From Xylogone sp. PMI_703 (Eukaryota > Ascomycota > Leotiomycetes), in the NCBI GenBank assembly GCA_021399445.1, contig JAJTUQ010000010.1, positions 496,001 through 560,000 of the forward strand: a stretch of DNA of 64,000 nucleotides, read 5' to 3'. Position numbers and translations under genes: made by a program. A model generated the notes under the pieces. The model had not been told where the DNA came from, did not search any database, and saw nothing but the letters and a program-made list of their open reading frames with translations. This document shows, piece by piece, positions 35,570 through 49,056 of the stretch (positions are counted from its first letter, which is position 1; each line of letters begins with the position of its first letter).

Positions 35570-36412
35570 TCATGCCATTACAGTCTTGTTATCAAGAACT
35601 GATCGCTTTTTACCATGAGTAAACCATTCCATAAGTCGTTGGAACGTAGCCTTGGCATCACGATCAATAACATCTCCGTGACAGGGGATAATCATGTCGA
35701 AGTCCCACCCAAGGATCCTCCTCATTGATTCCCCAAAGCTCTGACGGTTCTTGGATCCCACACCATACCATAATGACCTTTTCTGCCAGGTCATGTTTCC
35801 CTTCGCGCTGAACGCCGAGCTGACAGCCTTGCCGAGCATGCCCACACTGGTTCCCCCCGGGACCTTGGAGTACTGTTCCGTAGCAGGCAGGTTCAAGAGC
35901 AAGTCTGCCTCGATCAACGTTCTCGTTGGCTTGTGCAAAAATACAAGATCCTTATTAGATGCTGCGCTCACATACTCGTAGTCAAATTCCGCATCGAACT
36001 CGTCCGAGATATGCAGCGTGGTTTTGTTAGCAGTGGTGAAGATATGGCTGAAAGTGGTGCCCTGGGTTGAGATGTCTTCCTCGCGCTTTTCTGGTAATCC
36101 CTCCACGCATATTACATTTGCGTCAGGAAAGGCCTTTGCCCATGCAGATATGTGTATGTGATGCGCAATGTTGAGTGCGACGATATACCGCATCGTTCCA
36201 AGAGAGTCGACCTTCTCACGAACAGCTGGTGTTAGGGCTACTGGGGAGAAGACAGCCAGAGATCCAGTGGACAGGCGAACGATTGATGACCGACCACCGG
36301 CCTTGACGCGCCCTCCGGCGAAGGCAAATGGTACACTTAGTGTGGTGATGGAGGGAGAGATGGTTCTGATGACCATAGTTGCAGCAGCATCGGCTAGCTT
36401 TGCTGAAGCCAT
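35570..36412 (-). CDS. DUF4336 (metallo-beta-lactamase-fold-like) protein
   Basis: This is an intronless gene for 280 residues. The family is DUF4336, a metallo-beta-lactamase fold relative with no fixed function. The recognisable parts are the N-terminal SIVRLSTGSLAVFSPVAL, the middle YIVALNIAHHIHISAWAKAFPDANV with three histidines that may bind metal, DLVFLHKPTRTLIEADLLLNLP, and IIPCHGDVIDRDAKATFQRLMEWF near the end with another His. The distinctive HxHxDH motif of true beta-lactamase-fold hydrolases is only partly visible. It ends KKRSVLDNKTVMA. The AKR gene lies divergent on the other side of a 640 bp promoter region. Confidence 0.8.
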   Translation of the reverse strand: MASAKLADAAATMVIRTISPSITTLSVPFAFAGGRVKAGGRSSIVRLSTGSLAVFSPVALTPAVREKVDSLGTMRYIVALNIAHHIHISAWAKAFPDANVICVEGLPEKREEDISTQGTTFSHIFTTANKTTLHISDEFDAEFDYEYVSAASNKDLVFLHKPTRTLIEADLLLNLPATEQYSKVPGGTSVGMLGKAVSSAFSAKGNMTWQKRSLWYGVGSKNRQSFGESMRRILGWDFDMIIPCHGDVIDRDAKATFQRLMEWFTHGKKRSVLDNKTVMA

Positions 36413-37052
36413 CGTGCTGTACTTGATGGAACCAAGGAGGGGCGTTTTGGTAGCAGTAAAGTGTAGGTACAGTGACGATGGGTTTGATTTTTAAAATATG
36501 ATGATCGTAATAGATTTAAATCATTTTAATATGGAACAGCTTTGACGAGGGAAGTTATATCGTGAAAGGCTAGACTAGGGGTATAAGTACGATAAGGGAA
36601 CCGTCGACTCTACGGAAAGGAGTCGGAGGATACGGTATTAATAGACTTCAGTTATGACGGGAGAAAAAGACCTCGGGAAAACCTATCAACAGATCCAGTT
36701 TTACAACAGAGCGCGAGCGGAGATAAAGCTCGAGAATTGTAAAATGGTCGTAGTGGTCCCGATATGGCTAGATGTTACGATCTTACCGCACCCTGAACCT
36801 TATTTGGCTCCATGACCCGAACTAAGCCACATCCGGCTCCAAGCTACGACATTTAGCGTGATGCACATAATTGCCAGCGCTAGATCCACTGTAGCTATGC
36901 AGCTAACGATGGTTTAGCCAGGCATGTGCTTCAGACTCAGTGCTGGCTGAGAAGGCCCGAGGAGAGAATAAGATATAAAGTAGGACCAGGGCCCTCAATT
37001 TGAGCAGTCCTAGCTGATCCAAACTTCAATCAGTATCTATAAATCTTAAAAC
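36413..37052. promoter_or_regulatory. Divergent promoter region with TATA-like site
   Basis: This is the shared upstream region of the DUF4336 gene (minus) and the AKR gene (plus). TATAAAG lies at 36974-36980, 79 bp before the AKR start codon. There are also several short GC-rich blocks near 36600-36800. Confidence 0.4.
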
Positions 37053-38209
37053 ATGTCGCAAGCATCGAAATCAGAGCTCAAGGTCATCTTCGGGGCAATG
37101 ACCTTTGGGAGGGAAGGTAAGAAATCCTTCATCGTCGTCCATGATCTCTTCCAACTGTCTCTCTTCAGGTGTCGAACAAGCACGAATAACCAAGCTCGAG
37201 GACTGTGCTCAGGTCCTCGATGTCTTCAAGAAGTATGGCCATAATGAGATCGACACAGCGCGTATATATGGCGATGGAAGCTGTGAGGAGTTACTGGGGC
37301 AATTGAACTTGCAAGACCGTGGTTTGATTGTGGATACGAAGCTATCTCCTATTAAACGCTTTCCTGCTTTTGCCAGTGCCTTCACCATCCCAACTTACAC
37401 CCATGAGCCTCATGACCTGAAACCCGGAGTATTGGACAGTCTGAAGGCCTTGAAGACTGACAAGGTAAATCCAATTATTCTCGTTTAGCTACAGCCTCTT
37501 GTTGTTGTGAAATCATTAACTGGAATCTATAACAATCCAGGTCGATTTGTGGTATCTCCATGCCCCTGACCATGCTACTCCATACGAGGACACTCTGAGA
37601 GAGGTCAACAATATCTATAAAGAGGGCTACTTTCGCCGCCTCGGCATCTGTAACTATTCGGCATGGGAGGTTGCGCAGATCTGCGAGATCTGTATTCGCA
37701 ACGGGTGGAAGAAGCCCGATGTCTATCAGGGCGTTTACAACGCTCTCCATCGCGGTATAGAAGACGAGCTGATTCCATGCCTTCGTCACTACGGCATCGA
37801 GTTTTATGCGTACAACCCACTGGCCGGTGGTTTCTTAACCGACCGGTACCAGCGCGAAGGCTCAGATCGGAGTAATACAGGCGAAAGGTTTGATCCGAAG
37901 AGCTTCCAAGGGACAGCCTATCGCCAACGGTACTGGAACGATGCCTACTTTGACGCGCTGGATATCATAAGGCCTCTGGCAAAGAAATTGGGGATGACGA
38001 CTGCCGAGGCTGCTCTGCGCTGGGCAAACCATCATAGCGCAATGAAGAAGAAGTATGGTGATGCTGTTATCATCGGTGCTAGTAGTGCGATGCAACTGGA
38101 AGAGAATCTCACGAGTCTGGATAAAGGCCCTCTGCCCGAGGAGATGGTTAAAGCGTTTGATGAGGGCTGGAAGATTACCAAGCCAATTGCCAAATTATAT
38201 TTCTTTTAG
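37053..38209 (+). CDS. Aldo-keto reductase, AKR7/aflatoxin aldehyde reductase type
   Basis: Three exons (37053-37116, 37169-37464, 37541-38209) give 342 residues. It is a NADPH-dependent carbonyl reductase with a TIM barrel. The N-terminus KVIFGAMTFG and the catalytic Asp and Tyr in EIDTARIYGDGSCEELLGQ, with the downstream VDLWYLHAPD (Lys replaced pattern of the AKR7 branch) and the QGVYNALHRGIEDELIPCLR stretch, are all diagnostic. GGFLTDRYQREG follows the barrel loop. Fungal members reduce aldehydes and dialdehydes in toxin and secondary metabolism or simply detoxify. The C-terminus ends IAKLYFF. No pathway partner is evident. Confidence 0.9.
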
Positions 38210-38646
38210 ATGTCTAGCAAAATCCAAACTCCACTCAGCCAAGAAATTTAGTCTTATTATTGTGTTGAGCATTGATAATATTTAAAGCAGTAAATGAAGA
38301 ATGAACTTGTGAGCATAGCCTAGGGTACGATTAATAGCCAGCGCATGAGAATCGAAGTTCCGAGCCACAACATGCAAAGTCTTATAAAGATAATCAAAGA
38401 TATTATGGAAGTTATTGGTTGTATAGTTGAGGCGTATGGCGGTAGGATATAGGAGAGATATAGAAGTTCTCTGTTGAATCGAAAAGCAGAGTTGGAGCGG
38501 CGGCTAGCCAATTAGGAGGTAGCCAGTAGCCTGAAGCGAGGTTAAGATGCTAGTTGCTGCCCGAGTGGTTCAGAGTCATGTAAGGCTGTCAATCACTTGT
38601 CAGGGATATCTCGAAAAGTTTTCAATACGTATAACTAACCTGCGAT
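38210..38646. other. Intergenic: upstream of HET gene
   Basis: This is a short gap between the AKR stop and the HET gene. No feature is recognised. Confidence 0.4.
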
Positions 38647-40907
38647 TTGCATTGGAAATTGTTTGTTTTCTTATTTGATGTAATGGAGAAATCCATGAAG
38701 TCAGCTACAAGATTGTGCATATTCTGCCGCTGTACCGAATCGAGACAACAGACCTGTCCACTGGTTAGTAGTTACCGGGAATCAGTGTTACTGGGAAACA
38801 CTCCTCTAGACCCATGGGAGTCCGTCACCCCATTTCCAACGGAGGATGCGGTTCTGCTAGAGATGCTCCATAAACAGCCGAGTGCTCTTTGCCAGCGATG
38901 TGCGGAATACGATATCATCAAAGTTTTCCAAGAGGCGGAGCCTTTGGATGCCATAATGCAAGCTCAGATGAGTGGCACAGATTACACAGAATACTGTCAC
39001 CAAATTGGAAAATACGAGATGCCCCTTGGTCCACTATCCGAGCTCCATTTAACACCATCATGCCAGGTCTGTCGACTCATCTATCGAATAATGCCACGGG
39101 GATTGCTAGATCCCGATGACAACAGATTCAAATTGGTGCCTTTTAGATCAGTTATCCGTATAACTGCATGGGAGAATCTACCACCGGATATCAGATCCCA
39201 AAGTGCTATTTTCCTCGGATTGTACGCGCCCAATTTGACAATGGATCTGGGGTATGCTCTGAACCCAGGCGGTGCTGACATCCGGCTCGCTGGAATGACA
39301 GGTGAAGCGATCGCGTTGAATTCATCCCAGACACTCCCAGGTCGAAATCTACTTAATGCATGCCCCGTAGAAGGGCTACTTGATTTTACGATGATACAAA
39401 AAGCTTTTTAATTTTTGCGAGGATTCACACGAGCGTTGTCGTCTGACAGAGTGGCCAGCGAAGATGGCCACCACCTGCATGATTGATGTCATTAGCAGGA
39501 AGATTGTCTCTTGTCCCGACCTCTGTGATTACTTTGCGCTTAGCTACGTATGGGGCGGAGTTATACCAGCTGATGGGGCTCTGGAGTCAGGAACCTTACC
39601 TCGTACGATTGAGGATGCAATTACCGTGACTAAAAGTCTCGGTCGGCAGTATCTTTGGGTACCATCTCCTCCTTAAATTCAACTGATATAGTTCTGGAAG
39701 CTGATACATTTCCTAGGTTGACGCTCTCTGCATCGACCAGAGAGAAGACCTAACCGCTGAACAAGCAGCGGCCAAGCAGGAACAGCTGAACATGATGCAT
39801 TTGATATACGAGTGCGCTACAGTCACCATTGTGGCTCTTTCAGGGAAAAACTCAAATTGTGGTATAAGAGGAGTTTCAAATGAGTCCCCTCGTGTCTATC
39901 AATGCTGTGAATATATAAAAGGTTGCGAGTTTTTCACAGTCCCTCCTACCCCATCAGCTGAACGAGACATCTCGGTGTGGGATTCTCGTGCGTGGACATT
40001 TCAGGAAGCACTCATATCAAGACGTGTCCTCTTCCTTTCGGAAAATCAAGCATCCTTTGACTGTTGGGGATTCAGCGTTTCGGATTCAAACGATGCAGAC
40101 ACCGATACGCCCAAAGTCAAGCCATCGGGCTCATTTATGGATCATATCGCTAAGCTCATGGAGTTTGCCACAGGACGTAGCCAGCAGCCAGAGTCAGAAT
40201 CTCCCACATATAGGCCAGCCCCCTTACACATCCTTAATGGCATGCTCTCCTCCTATACCCGCCGCCATATGACGAAAGAGGAGGACTCGCTCAATGCCTT
40301 CTTAGGGATTCTCGCTATGTTGGAGAGGCAGTTATTTCCATCCGATTTCATCTGGGGACTTCCGTTGCAGAGCCATCCGCAATCTCTGGCTTGGATTCAT
40401 GATCGCAAATGCTCACCTAAACGTCGTCTAGAGTTTCCTAGTTGGAGTTGGGCTGGCTGGGAAGGAGACGTCCTGATCCCGGAGATGGTATTGGAGCTGA
40501 CCAGCAAACGTGGACATTTTGACCCAAGAACAGACTTGATGGTGCGCCTGATCGCCGTAGATGGGAAGAAAATTGTAATTGAAGGGTGGGTGGTAGAATT
40601 AGAGATTCGGACTGAGCCATTTAGTGAAGCGTTCAAACTTGGAAGCGATGAAGTTATTGGGTCGGTCATGGAGAGAAATTTCCTGCACAATAATACTTTG
40701 CAATCGGGAAACTATAGCTGCCTTGTAGTCCAGAGGACGGCGTATAGAATCACGAGGGATTCTCGGGAGAAGCAAAATGTGTTCCTTCTTTTGCTAGATT
40801 GGAATGGGCAAGTAGCGACGAGAAAGAGCATTGTGACTGTAACGCCATTTCGCGGAATGGATTTCATGCAAGCCAAACCTGAGAAAAGGTTGGTTTCGTT
40901 AGAATGA
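38647..40907 (+). CDS. HET-domain (heterokaryon incompatibility) protein
   Basis: A cytosolic non-self-recognition or cell-death protein. The N-terminal third has a CxxC-type stretch (LCIFCRC) and a second Cys-rich patch, then the HET core: FALSYVWGG, LPRTIEDAITVTKSLGRQYLWV, joined by an intron at 39658-39717 to DALCIDQ, and MMHLIYECATVTIVALSG. The C-terminal half holds WDSRAWTFQEALISRRVLFL and FPSWSWAGWEG, both typical. ATG 38647 is the first; 38683 and 38695 are alternatives. A frame break lies at the T5 run 39405-39409 (or the neighbouring T5 39412-39416): one T less restores MIQKAFNFCEDSH. This may be a sequencing error or a real null allele. It sits next to the NLR gene. Confidence 0.83.
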
Positions 40908-41664
40908 AATATCTCGAAATGGTATCTCAACAACACCGGGCCATAGCTAACTGTCCGTACGTGACTATTTTGTAGGCAATCCAAGTTCAGAAGAAGTGAC
41001 CTGCGGATGATTTGACAGAACTACGGAAGATAAACCAGATATTCTGCCCAACCTGAGTGGTCTAGAGTTGCTTTCAATCTAAGAACTGATATTCTATGCG
41101 TGAAACCAATTGAACAAGACATTGAAGGGCTATTTCATCATAAGAATATAAAAACGGTATGAACGGGTTGGAAATTGAACTGGAGATGGCCATGGCGAAA
41201 TTTGAATTAAAGAAGAGACAATACTAGAGAATTTTAGATTATTTTGGCAAAAGGGCAGTGGATCTGGCTAACTGGCCAATGCAAATTTCCCATTTATTTG
41301 TGAATAATATTGTATCACCATTTACTTCTATAGAACTATCTTGTAGCACAACACACCAATTATTACGACCATTGCGGAGCTAATACTACGTTTTCTATTT
41401 TTAATATACTTACTAAGTCGCCAATTGCTTTGTGATAACGTTATACCTGTCCTGCAGCTGAGTGGTTGCGTTATAATTGGTAGTCACATGACAACTAGGT
41501 GGCCATTAGGCTACCGCAGCTTTGTTTGCCTTAATATTTTCACACAAATACCAGCTCGCCCCATCTTGTATCTCTAAATCTTACACAATAAATCGGCCAG
41601 TGAAATATTGGGAGATAAATGTAGTTTACTATAACATCTTTACAAGTTTGCTGCGCAATATCAA
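40908..41664. other. Intergenic: NLR promoter region
   Basis: This 757 bp AT-rich gap separates the HET gene from the NLR gene and holds the NLR promoter. No gene is visible. Confidence 0.45.
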
Positions 41665-44600
41665 ATGGTCAGGTCATTCCTAAGCCACTCTAGGAATACT
41701 CTTAGTTCCTCCAAGCCATCATTATTCGCGCTATCATCTGCAAAGCGTAGACCATCGAATTCAATAATGGCTGGATCAGATTTTGATTCTTCGGACTATG
41801 AAGTCGTTGATGCTGTTTCTATCGCAAAGGATATCGTTGAAGAAAAGAAGATCGAGCCTGAGCGTATCAAGGCTTGGCTGAATCCAACTGAATACACATC
41901 ACCCTCCTCCGAATATCATCGCCACTTATCATCCCAATCTCCTGGCACCGGTGAGTGGATACGAGAAACAAACCAATTTAAGCAATGGTACACATCAGAA
42001 GATCATGGTTCTATTTGGATCAAGGCAATTCCTGGTGCAGGAAAGAGCGTGGTTGCTGCCAGTATGACCGATTCACTTAATCGCCAACATAATGGCACCG
42101 TTCCAGTGTTGTATTTCTTCTTTCGGCAAATCATCGAGAAGAATCGCACTGCAAGATCACTGTTGCGAGATTGGCTATCTCAACTGCTCCCATTTTCGGA
42201 GACCTTGCAGGTTAGCCTCTGGGACTATGTTAACGGGGAAGAGGACCTCGATACTATCTCGACGGATCAGCTATGGAAGCATCTATTATCTGCTTTGAAA
42301 GTAACCAACACTGTTTATTGTATTGTTGACGCCTTGGATGAGATGACAATAGACGTAGAGTTTCTCGGTAAGCTTAATGAGCTTGGTAATTTCCGGCCAG
42401 CAAACGTTAAGGTTTTAATGACAAGTCGGCCCAAACAATACCTTCAACGTGCATTAAGAGATCCCCAAGTTATTCATGTCTCTCTAGAGGAGAAGCTTGT
42501 CAAAAGGGATATTTCTGTCTTTGTTTCTCAGCGATCTGCTGAATTTGATCTTGATGCTCCATCTCAATCATTTGTTGAAGATACCATCTGCGAACGTTCA
42601 CAAGGGCTGTTTCTGTACGCCCGTCTTATGCTTGACCAGGTAGCCCAAGCAATACAGGAACAGGAATCTAAAAATTCTTCATTGGTCACTGAGATGGTTA
42701 GAAAGCTGCCAACCGGTCTGGAAGACATGTACAATCAAGTTCTCTCTGACCACGCGAAACGATTCAATATTGATGATACGTTACAACTATTGATTCTCCA
42801 GCTAGTTACGCATTCAGCGAGGCCTCTACGTCTTATTGAGATCGCCAGCGCGGTTGAGTCAAAATTCAGTCATTCAATCACTACAATTAATGGAAAGAGA
42901 GATGCTAAGGACATCGTTCGAACTGCCTGCGGGCCTCTCCTTGAAATCATGGAAGACGAGGTTGTCCAAATACTTCATCATTCATTTACTGAATTTCTTC
43001 TTGATGAGTCCCGACTCAAGCGCCACACAAAAGACTCACCTCAATTCCATGTCATCACTCCGGAATCTGCACATAAATCCATCACGATTATTTGTCTATC
43101 ACAACTCCAAAGCCATGCGTTCAGTTCATACCCGGATGCAAAGCATGTTGACGGAGGGATGCACGGCATAGAAAGTGATGAAATAATCAAGAGGTTTGAC
43201 TATCAACCGGTATACTTTCAGTACCCACTCATTAAGTATGCAGCGTGGAAGTGGACATATCATGCCCGCCAGTACACTAGACCTGATGATGAGTTTTTCA
43301 GTCAACTTTGCCAATTTTGCACTCAAAGCACCACCTCCTTCAGAGCTTGGCAGGCGTTGGTTTCGGGTAGATATGAAGGGTATCTTGACCTAAAGAGAAG
43401 AGAGGATATCTCAATATCATCATTCCATGCGACACCTCTTCACGTAGCTGCTGGATTTGGTTTAACCGCGTGGGCTGGATATTTAATCCAAAACGGTGCT
43501 GATCTTGATGCACTAGACAGTAGTAAAAACAGTCCGTTATTTTGGGCTGCCAAGCAGGGGTGGACAGATGTTGTTAAACTGCTACTCCAAAATGGAGCGA
43601 AACCCGATATTGATGGGTACGATGGGCTAAAGCCCATGCATGTTGCTGCAAGCAGAAATCATGCCGAGATTGTGAAAATGTTACTTGAGGCTGGTATGTT
43701 CACCCTTTCTTACTTGGATATAGTATTTTCCAACTGTTCTTTAAATGGAAAGACTTACCATTATATATAATTAAATACTGAACTATAAATCCCATAGGAG
43801 TCCTACCAACTTCTCCCCGAACAAAAGATATTCGTCGCCGTTGTGGAAATGGCCCATCAAGGGTCGGGGAGCATGGACTGCAACATGCTTCTACCAATGG
43901 TCACCTTGAGACTGTCTTAGAGATGGTTCCCTACGCCTCTCGAGCTGAAGTTGCTGATGCTCTCTGTAATGCAGCAATGGGAGGGCATTCCACTTTAGTG
44001 TCTGCTCTTCTTTCAATTATAGATAGTGAAAAGCGGCCTTCCCCAAATTTTGTGTCGCCGCTAAGATCGGCGGGTTATGATAAATCTGTGAGGGGTCAGC
44101 CAGTTTTGAACCTTGCAGTAAAGAGCCTCGATGTAAAATGTGTCAAGATCTTGCTTGAACACGGTGCTGATACCTCAGTCAAGTCAGCTGCTAAAGACAA
44201 CACTCATAGCGGGGCCCATATTGGGTGGAGACCGAAACCAGATTGCTCGTATAACGCTTTTCACGCCTTTGCAAGTCGCTCAATAAAGCCATCTCAAGAG
44301 GCAGCTGCGGAAGAAATCTGCAAGCTCCTATTAGCAGCAGGGGCAGGTCTTGAAGATAGAGATGGCGAAGGAAATACGCCGCTGTTCCTCAGTGCAGGAG
44401 CTGCTTCATCTCTCAATGAGACTCATCTCGGATTGAAAATGCTTTTGGAGTTAGGAGCGGATATCAATGCTGTGAACACCAAGAGTGGAGAGTCTTTGTT
44501 GCATCATGCGTGCAAAATAGGAGCATATACGACAGTTGTAGACCAACTACTCAAAGCAGGAGTAGATGTGACAAAGAGGGCATTTGATGGCACAACAAGT

Positions 44601-47600
44601 TTATTCAGGTACGGTTGTACTTCCTTCATGAGCTTGGGGTTTTCTTCTCACCCTTGTATACTCTTTTAGTTTCAGTATTTATGATGTACTTTTACTGACC
44701 ACCCTAGTGCAATTGGGAATAACCGTTGCTCAACCGAACTAATTGAGCTCCTCGTAAACCACGGAGTAGACATCAATGCTCAAGATAATCATGGAAACTC
44801 TGTCCTCCACAAGGCTTCAAGTCACCATTCAGCGCAGGATAATCTCATTAGAGCCCTTTTACGCCTTGGCTCCAATCCCAATATCAAAAATGATATTAGT
44901 CAAACAGCGCTCCACGTTCTCGAGCCATGTTTTGCGACACGACCATCACTCAGGGAGAATAAAGAAGAACACGGCCATATAATCGGTGATTTCATTGATG
45001 CCGGTGCCGATCTGGACGCGAAAGATAGAGAAGGAATGACGCCTTTACATATGGCTGTGCAAGCAAGCAAGAACGTTGAGATGGTACGGGCCTTGTTTCA
45101 GCACCCTGCTCGCAGACCAGATATCTCTGCAAGATTATATCGTAATAAAAAGACCGCGCTACATCTAGCAGTCCAATTTGATATTTCAAATTCCTTAGAG
45201 ATCCTAAATATACTTGTGGAAAATGGTGGCGATCCGACATGGACAGATGGTGATGGAAATACCTTACTTCATGAAATCGCAGCCCGGTTTGAAGGATCTC
45301 ATGAGGATTCACAGCTTATCCGGCGGCTTGTTGAACTTGGCGTTTCAATGCATGCCTTAAATAACAGACGTCGGTCCGTCGCACATGTTGTTCCTATAAA
45401 CTGCAGCACCCAAGTGCGCTCTATGGGTAAGGAGCATGTGAACACTCGAGAATTTGCTTTCACAATATTATCTAGGCTGGATCCGGAATTAGATATAAAT
45501 ATTCATGACATAGATGGTTACACACCCCTGCATCTCGCAGCAGCCGTCTCAGAATTTCGATCCTTTGGTTTGATTCAAGCAGGGGCTAATCTGAGCGCCA
45601 GAGCCTATAATGGCAGGACGCCACTACATTGTGCGGCTCGGGGCCGACAGGCTGGGATTTTGCAGATGATTTTGCAATCAGCAAAAGAATCTAGTCAGGA
45701 TATTGACATCAACGCTACAGACAACACAGGTCGGACACCTCTCCACGACGCCTGTCGCTCAGGCTGTCCTGAATCAGTCCGTGTTCTCCTTGATTTCGGC
45801 GCAGAAATCAATGTAATCAATCCAACACCTCTGGTTGCTTGCACTGAGTCCAAAGAAGAACAAAAGATATGGGATGCGCTCCAGTTGATGACACCTCCCT
45901 ATTCGTTTGGGGGGGGCATGACAAGGCCCATCCAACCAACCATTATCGACGAGTTTAGACACGTGTGTATCATAAAGAACCCCTATAGTAATCATATGTG
46001 CCTATTTGGACAGAATGATCAAAGAAAGAGAATTGGCCCCATCGTCAAAATGTTGACTGAGGCAGGGGCCAACATAACCATGGAGGCGGCAGCTACCTCA
46101 AAATGCCGAGATAGTGATCTTCTTATCGCCCTTAGAGAAACACAAGAGCCCAATCAGCAAGCAAGAAGGCTAGATTACGATGAGGCGAGAGCATTATTGC
46201 CTTCGCTACATGCTGCTTCCCTCCTGGATCAATTCTTCGATAATAGGACTGGACCACCTCAAGACCTGGTTCGCTTCGTGGAGAAGATTGATTTGGCCAC
46301 GATGGATGCGTTAGTCGCGAGATCTACAGACTTCACCGTCAAAGGCAGATACAATGGGGCTATAACTGCTATAGGACAGCTTGTACGACTTGGCCTTTTT
46401 GAATATGTTACTAAGATTCTCGCTCAAGCCAAACTGTTTGATGATTGGTCATTTGTGGCATCCCTCACCAAGGATAACAACCGGGGCTGGGAAAGTATTC
46501 GCCCACTATTGCAGCTAGCTTGTGACCAACCATTTTATAACATGGAAATGGTAAAATTGTTAGTTGATAAAGGTGGAGTTAATGTTAATGCCCATCAGCG
46601 ATGCAGAGAGCATAAGAAAAATGATTACTCTCAATACGCCGACGAGCCTGTGGCAGGCTCAACAGCACTACATGTACTCGCTGAAGGGAACTTCTGGTGG
46701 CAGGTAGAAGCTATTCACTATTTAGTCGAGCGAGGTTAGTTCATCATCCATATTCCCTTCTCATATCCTCATTGCTGGATCTAGACTCACATATTAATAG
46801 GAGCCGATGTAAACGCGCTCGATGAGAAGGGCCAAACGCCACTATATGTGGCGAGTGGGGGTAGACGCTCTCACTCATTATCTGGCACCGACCCATGGCA
46901 CGGATTTTTCAAACCACAATGCTGTGAGGTATTGCTCAAATTAGGTGCTAATCCAAACGCACTTAACCCCCTCGGGTTGACTCCATTGAACTATACGGGA
47001 TCGGATGCTGCCATTATTAAAACACTACTCAAATATGGCGCTGATGTCAATGCTGGCTCCAAGGGCGCATTGATGTCCGCTATTGAAGTGGGTGATATAT
47101 CGTCTCTCAAGATATATCTCGAGGCAGGAGCAGATTGCAATATTCCAGACACTGCACTCCCGGATAATGTATGTGGTCGTCATATAATAGACGGCGATAG
47201 ATACCCACTGTGTATTGCGGCACTGCCACCTCTTAGGGCATTTGACGCATCCGTGGATGACTCTATTCCGCCCAAGATCGTTAAGTTACTGCTTGACCAT
47301 GGTGCGAAAATTGATCATATTGTCGGTAATGATACACTCATCCATTATCTTTTTCAATGTGCGAGATCGCCGACATTACGTCCTTTTGTGGAGACCCCTG
47401 GATTAGACTTAAATATCCGCAACCAACGAGGTCACACTGTATTCATGGCAGCTCTATGCTCCGCTCGAATCGACGGATTCGGCAATATATTTTTACCTCC
47501 AGATGAGAGAAAGCGTCTTGCAGATTGTGACCCTTCATATATGATCCTTGCTGATTCTCCTCTCTATGGTCCCTCTATAGATTATCTTGCTGTGGATAAT

Positions 47601-48392
47601 GTAGGGGAGCACATCATATTCTACCTTGTTCGACTTTGGAAAGAAAGGCGAGATCATGTCTTGAAGTTTCTCTCTATGCCTGGCGTGAAGACACTTATAT
47701 CTCGTAAAAATCATGCTGGCTTTTCACCGATACACCGCGCATTAAGGGACTTGAAAATCGGTCTCTGTGAGCTATTCATTGCAGAAGGAGCAGATATTCT
47801 GGAACCGGATCCGAATGGCAACACTGCTCTTCACTACCTATTCCGCAACACGCACTGGTCTACTAATAATGATATGAGGAAACGAATTGAATTCATTGAA
47901 AAATTCCCTTCACTCTACGGGTTAATCAACCGCCGCAATGATGATGGGGAGACGCCTCTCTTGACATACTTGTCGTCTTGCCACGTTACAAGCGACGGTT
48001 CTGAGTTCCACAATGAAGCAACAGCACCACACGATGCTGGTCTTGAATTTTTCATAAACCACGGTGCTGACTTCACAGCTACCAATAATAAAAAGGAAAC
48101 TGCTCTACACGTTTTAGCCAGGAGACCACACGAAACACCAGATGGTAGCATACGTGTCAAAGTAGATAAGGTGAGTCATAAGAGAGGGCGATTCGGGAGA
48201 GCGACTAGTAGCTTACATGCTAAAAAACATAAGGAAAATCATGGGACATGGTTATTTAGAAGATTAGTCGAATCTGGGTGCGATCCATTATTGGAAGATG
48301 ACGGGTGTAGGACGGCCCTGGATGTTGCAGCTGTAGTTGGGAACAAGGAGATTTTAGGGCTCTACCAAAGGAAGAAAGAGGTTACGGCCTGA
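41665..48392 (+). CDS. NACHT-ankyrin NLR-type protein
   Basis: A large signal-transducing NTPase with sensor repeats. Four exons, 41665-43693, 43798-44608, 44708-46734 and 46801-48392, join in phase to 2,152 residues. The N-terminal 70 residues are low complexity, then KAWLNPTEYTSPSSEYHRHL and GTGEWI precede a NACHT domain. Walker A is AIPGAGKS at residues 121-128 and Walker B CIVDALDE at 219-226. The sensor region begins near residue 590 with TPLHVAAGFG and continues with about 25-30 irregular ankyrin repeats to the C-terminus. All intron junctions fall inside ankyrin sequence. Fungal NLRs of this form are candidate sensors of rival fungi or self/non-self differences. It stands beside a HET gene. 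There is no N-terminal effector domain I can name. Confidence 0.88.
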
Positions 48393-49056
48393 ATGTCTGT
48401 GTCGCCATACTTCTATTTTTCTTTTCGTACAGTAGGAGTATATTTGTTGGTATGTGAATACAATCTATCTTGGGGAGCATGGAAGTGTGGTCCGAGTCTC
48501 TCCTAAGATGTATAAAAAGCATGCATCCTTCATGTTTAGTGAGATTATCTAGTCTATGGTAAATAGATCCTACAAAACGTGGGCATGTTAGCATACAGCC
48601 ACTGTTGTTGGAGGTCAAGCATATGTGGGCAAATGCATGTAATCTTCGTTCTGACAGATTTCAATTGCCAAGCTAATAGAATACTTGTTAGCTTTATATT
48701 CTAAGGATAATTGAAAATAATATGTTCTATTCAGCTTTGGATAGGTAATTCCACGCCCAAAGCAATAGAGCACCAATTGTCAACATAAATTGTGTTGGAG
48801 TGCTAAAGCTCTCTCGTTGGGTTGTCACGTGGGAACCAATCAGTCGCGCCCAAATATTTACATGCTCTTCAACTTCACTCTACTTGCCGCATATTTTCCC
48901 CACACGGCCTGCCTACACAGTATAATGGACACTGAAGATTCATTAAATCTTCCAAAAGTAGAATAATAACCAGCGGCTGGCTGCAGTACCCTACCCTATT
49001 GGTACTGTGTTAAAAGACCATAGGGATTGACCTGGCAGAACCTTGATGTACATATC
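48393..49056. other. Intergenic with duplicated promoter-like segment
   Basis: This lies between the NLR stop and the chitinase remnant. It holds one copy of the duplicated segment (48821-49011). Nothing else is seen. Confidence 0.5.
48821..49011 (+). repeat. Dispersed repeat, copy A
   Basis: About 190 bp matching copy B at 56844-57039 at roughly 70% identity. Shared blocks include GCTCTTCAACTTCACT, CTACTTGCCGCAT and CAGCGGCTGGCTGCAGTAC. Copy B lies directly upstream of the RNase H1-like gene; copy A has no such gene after it. Confidence 0.7.

Noticed and set aside
26323..38209. Secondary-metabolite gene cluster of SDR, pump, two 2OG oxygenases and AKR
   Set aside because: There is no synthase or other core enzyme and the genes are separated by up to 2.3 kb; tailoring-type genes alone do not make a cluster.
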